Positions 60,332 to 64,000 of a DNA stretch of 64,000 nucleotides are shown piece by piece. The position numbers were made by a program, and so were the translations under genes. Positions within the stretch are counted from its first letter, which is position 1. Each line of letters begins with the position of its first letter. Source of the stretch: Branchiostoma floridae (lineage: Eukaryota > Chordata > Leptocardii > Amphioxiformes > Branchiostomatidae); contig NC_049990.1 of assembly GCF_000003815.2 (NCBI RefSeq), positions 10,441,995 through 10,505,994 on the forward strand, read 5' to 3'. The notes beneath the pieces were generated by a model, which saw only the letters and a program-made list of their open reading frames with translations, ran no database searches and had not been told where the DNA came from.

Positions 60332-60955
60332 ATCTTTAGTCTTCATTGCGGGGTGGGGGGGGGGAGGTCTTCGACTATCGATCGGCTTGTCAGTAAGGAG
60401 TACTGTCATCATTTGCTTGGTGTTTGAAATAATCATGCTGCTTCAAAGAGGTCAATGACCCCAAAAGGTCTGGGTCAACTAGCAAATTGAAGCATAACGC
60501 GATCATTAGTACAATTTGACAAGTGTTCTGAAAAGACAATATATGCATTATGGTTGATCATATGTCTTTGGAGATGGACGGTTACCTATACCTTGTACAC
60601 AATACAGTGCAACAAATGTAAAGATGAATTTAAACTCTAATCAAACGTCTAAACTCGTTGTTCAATCAACTTTGTCCTTTGCAAGACAGAATTTCATTGA
60701 TGATATAGACTATAACATTCAATTAGAATATAAGTTTGCGCAATTTGAATTAAGTCAAAGTTAGAATATACTAAACAACATTGAAATTACAGAATATTTC
60801 ATAGATGTTGAAAATACGACAACAAAAACGTAAAAAAAGTAATACACAGTTTGTGCGGACATTAAATGAACAAGAGTCTTCTATGTACATGGATTTCATA
60901 GTTGTATTATATGATTATAGTCAGCAGATAACCAATGAAAAAATGTTATATATAG

Positions 60956-61068
60956 GTCCTGGTCTCCTGGTCCACTGCACAACCGGAACCGGAAATGACG
61001 GGACCGTCCCAGTCAGCCCCGGTACCGTAGTAGTGGTCACTGTCAATTATAGGCTATTAGTGTTTGCT
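60956..61068 (+). pseudogene. Neuroligin exon 2 relic
   Basis: Preceded by ATATATAG, then GTCCTG as in the true exon (TTAG, GTCCTG). Shares an exact ACAACCGGAACCGGAAAT and reads TTGTGNDGTV..VVVVTVNYRL against the true [22 protein letters not shown]. About 13 residues, including the FIHGGG oxyanion region, are deleted. The donor is lost: the frame meets TGA at 61069-61071. No copies of exons 1, 3, 4 or 5 found nearby. Confidence 0.85.
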
Positions 61069-61071
61069 TGA

Positions 61072-62055
61072 TCAGAAGTTGCAAACTCATAACTAAAAAA
61101 TTGATTTCTAGAGCTTCTTCGATATTCAGCATCCATCATTTGCTACAATGGTGGCCAAATGTAATAAAGAGCTAACAATTAGATTACAAGATGAGACGCT
61201 GTGTTTATAATATGTGATATTGTGACTGTATTCTTAGCAACCGACATGTTTTCAAAATGTTTTTTGAGAGTACGGTTCGTTAAAATCATATAGGAAAGAA
61301 ACATGCACATGAATGAATAACACAACATATTGTAAGCAACTGGTGCTGTTCTTTCGCATACTGGATCGGACTTGGTGAGCACAAAAAACTGCTAACCTCT
61401 GGATAAGATCTCATCTCTTGATTGTACAAGTGAAATAATCAATCACTTTGAAGGAACTTGACTAGAGGTCCTTTAGTAAGTGTATGCTGACCAACACGCT
61501 CAAATTCTGGTAGACACGTTGTTTTAATTAACACAATTTGCTTGGTAACCACACAGCAGTATTTCATCATGAGCTCACAGGAGTTAATTTAAATTACATC
61601 ACGAGAAATAAAATGTTCTCCAGCCAAGAATTGACTTACTGGAAGCATTTTATCTTTGACATATTCTGTCACAGAACGTTTGATATATAATGCCTCTAAC
61701 AGCTTCTTAGATATATCAATTACCAGATACTCCCCGGACGTTGTAGTCCAGATACCGGGCGTGTGGACAGCAGTGATAACACCCAGACACTCATCCTTCA
61801 GCAGTGTTATCTACCCTGCCTGAAGGACACTGCTCCATTATGCTCCCGAATAACCAAAGTGTTAAAGAAAAGAAGCAGTTCAAGGTGATCTCCGTGAAAA
61901 GCTGTTAATTGATTTTCTACTCTTCACCGTTCAACAAGATTCTCCATAATGTATTGGTCACTCCCTTTAGCTGTTTGTTGCACAGAAAGTGACGAAGAAT
62001 TAAATGTATTTTTCTCGCGCTTACCTCTTTGCTTACAGTACCTCTTAAACGTTAC
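61072..62055. other. No gene seen
   Basis: Searched by eye for neuroligin exons 3-5 downstream of the relic; none found. A 63 bp segment at 61759-61821 is related to 15505-15567. Confidence 0.4.
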
Positions 62056-62059
62056 ACAT

Positions 62060-62960
62060 TTTTTGCTGACCAAATATGCTGATGACAGCATCCCGTTTCT
62101 TCAGGCCACTTTTAGCGTTCAGCTTTAAGTTCATCATTGAAAAACCTGCACCCCTTCCGAAGATGTCTCGAATGGTACAGTCTTCGCCAATGTTCGAACG
62201 TTCTTTCCAGTGTTTTACGCACGCTGTGAACACTCCTTCACAACAGCGGCCACCCAATAGGATTCAGCACGCGGCAATGCTAGGGTGCAATCGCTCTTAC
62301 CTAGAGTGAATCTATGGTGACATCAAGAGCATTGACATGCAGCTAAATACAACAGTTTCTTCATCACAAGGTGAGTTTCTTCTGTCACTACCACATATAG
62401 CCTGTGTCTGTGTATGAATGATACCAGGTAAGACCAGCTGACGATGAATGGCCGTTACAGGGCATATTATCCTCTGATAAGCACCCATCTGTTGCAGTAG
62501 CACATCTGTGAAGCATAGACTACGGATTGCCTTACATGATGAATACCTGTAAAAAAAGATATCCCATACATATATAGAATAGCCAGGTCAGGGTTGGATG
62601 TATACGATGGAAGCAGAATGGTTTGACCGACTAGCCTATCACTAGGCGACCATTTACGGACCAGTTGACATCACCATGAACAATGCTTTACTCTCCCATT
62701 TCACACGGTGGCGCCTAAGAAGCAACATGCCCTAACGTAATGTCTGCACAAGCTAAAGACATATTTCCAATTCAAACCATTTCTATTATTCCGTATTGGG
62801 TAAAAGTCATTGGTCTTTGCATTTGTCTGGACAGTGGGACTGCTATATCAGATAGATTGAATTAAATGGACTGGAACGATTAATCAAGAGAGATTCATTG
62901 ATTATCCTCAGCGATATGCATACATCTGCCTTCCTCCCATGACTGATATGTCATTCCACT
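62060..62960 (-). repeat. ~0.85 kb repeat, inverted partner of 38640-39490
   Basis: Reverse-complement partner with blocks in matching order. Internal indels of tens of bases separate the copies. Confidence 0.8.
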
Positions 62961-64000
62961 CAGCGCAAATGGAGAACGTTTATTTGGTGTGCGTTTCTCT
63001 TGTTTCTCCTCATTATTCTGTGTATTCTCTTCCTAATAACATTGAGTCTATATATCTTATATCAAACAATATTGCGTTATCAGCAGAAACGTCGATGTAA
63101 CAGAACGTACAGTACATCTATAAAATGTATTCGAACAATGAGAAAACATCGATATCAATCTACTCGTTAATCCTTTTAACTAGGATAAGCATCAAATTTA
63201 AGCCCTGTTTCATGTTATAAAGAGACAATGATAATATATGACGAGATGTCACATATGTTACCCTGTTCCATCATCGCACAACCACACAGTGCTGTTTATT
63301 TTACATCAAGGTACCATTCATCACAAGGCCATTAGATTAAAAACGAAATTGCACGACCCTTCTACAATAAACAACAACTGTCTAAGCCCAAGGGCACGAA
63401 CTTGGCAAACCATACATTAACCTTTCTGAGATAACAGGAAATTAATCAAGTTGAGGACTGGTTCCCACCGACCTTTGCAAGGACCTTGTGGCACAAGATA
63501 TGTTATTACGTCTATGTGTTCATGTGGCAATGGACACCTGAGATGCCTTTCATCTGAGGCATTAATTCACATCCACAGCAACGTCGAAAAGTTTCACCCT
63601 TCTTTATAGACCTGTATTCCGATGAATTCGACATTTAGCTACAGTCTTCTACAGCATTGCCCAGACAACTGTAAACAACACCATCTACTGATGTTATAGT
63701 TGATCTAAAAACGACAATCTACGTACTCAAGTTGAAAGGCTGTGTAGGTATGTCCCTGTGGGACAGTATATGAGATACATAATTCACTGATGTATCTGAT
63801 AGTATTGACCAGTCTTTATTTGGTTAACATGTAATAAAGAAATCCTAAGATGTTTTAGGGGCTACCGAATGAAGTAGCATATGTATTATTGACGTTTTAA
63901 ATCTTAAATTATACTATTGATGATCAATGAGACAACTAACGTGCATCAACCAGACATGACGGTCTTATACTAAACGTTACGCAAAGATCAATCATCTCTA
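62961..64000. other. No gene or repeat recognised
   Basis: AT-rich; short frames only. Confidence 0.35.

Noticed and set aside
1-64000. CRISPR array, bacterial operon or phage
   Set aside because: No spaced short direct repeats of that type; spliced animal genes show the DNA is eukaryotic nuclear.

Overview
This is a stretch of animal nuclear DNA. It has intron-rich genes with GT-AG junctions, little coding sequence, and many short mobile elements (tRNA-derived SINEs, fold-back and TIR elements, LINE 3' ends). The two clear genes, and the character of the repeats, suggest an invertebrate deuterostome, most likely amphioxus (Branchiostoma). That assignment is inference, not proof.

Layout. 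(1) About 2.1-8.1 kb, + strand: eleven exons of a WDFY2/WDFY1-type WD40-FYVE endosomal protein. Only the first ~45 residues are missing; they must lie left of the window. Its introns hold a TIR/minisatellite element and two fold-back elements, and its downstream region holds a SINE and a remarkable miniature LTR element at 9,528-9,985. (2) 11.2-13.2 kb, + strand: a possible small unrecognised gene whose introns contain TIR elements, followed by a 1.04 kb TA-flanked element. (3) 14.5-20.6 kb: essentially empty apart from a degenerate SINE. (4) 21.3-28.9 kb, - strand: a complete five-exon neuroligin coding sequence (779 aa). It has a signal peptide, an esterase-like ectodomain with the nucleophile serine replaced by glycine, a transmembrane segment and a ~70-residue tail. 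(5) 29-64 kb: gene-poor DNA full of decayed duplicated blocks. Six blocks from 24.9-36.3 kb (neuroligin intron 1 and 5' flank) recur in the same order and orientation at 41.5-47.2 kb. A degraded copy of neuroligin exon 2 lies on the opposite strand at 60,956-61,068, preceded by the same non-coding block that precedes the real exon.

The two genes have no evident functional link: one product works on early endosomes, the other at cell-cell/synaptic contacts. The most unusual item is the 458 bp element at 9,528-9,985. It has two identical 177 bp LTRs, a primer-binding-like site, a polypurine tract and a 4-5 bp target duplication, but no coding capacity, and each LTR carries a tRNA-like sequence with recognisable A and B boxes. 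It has the anatomy of a TRIM retroelement with an internal pol III-type promoter in its LTR. The other main leads are the segmental duplications around neuroligin, the candidate gene at 11.3-13.2 kb, a ~165 bp tandem array split by a SINE, and a perfect 21 bp hairpin.
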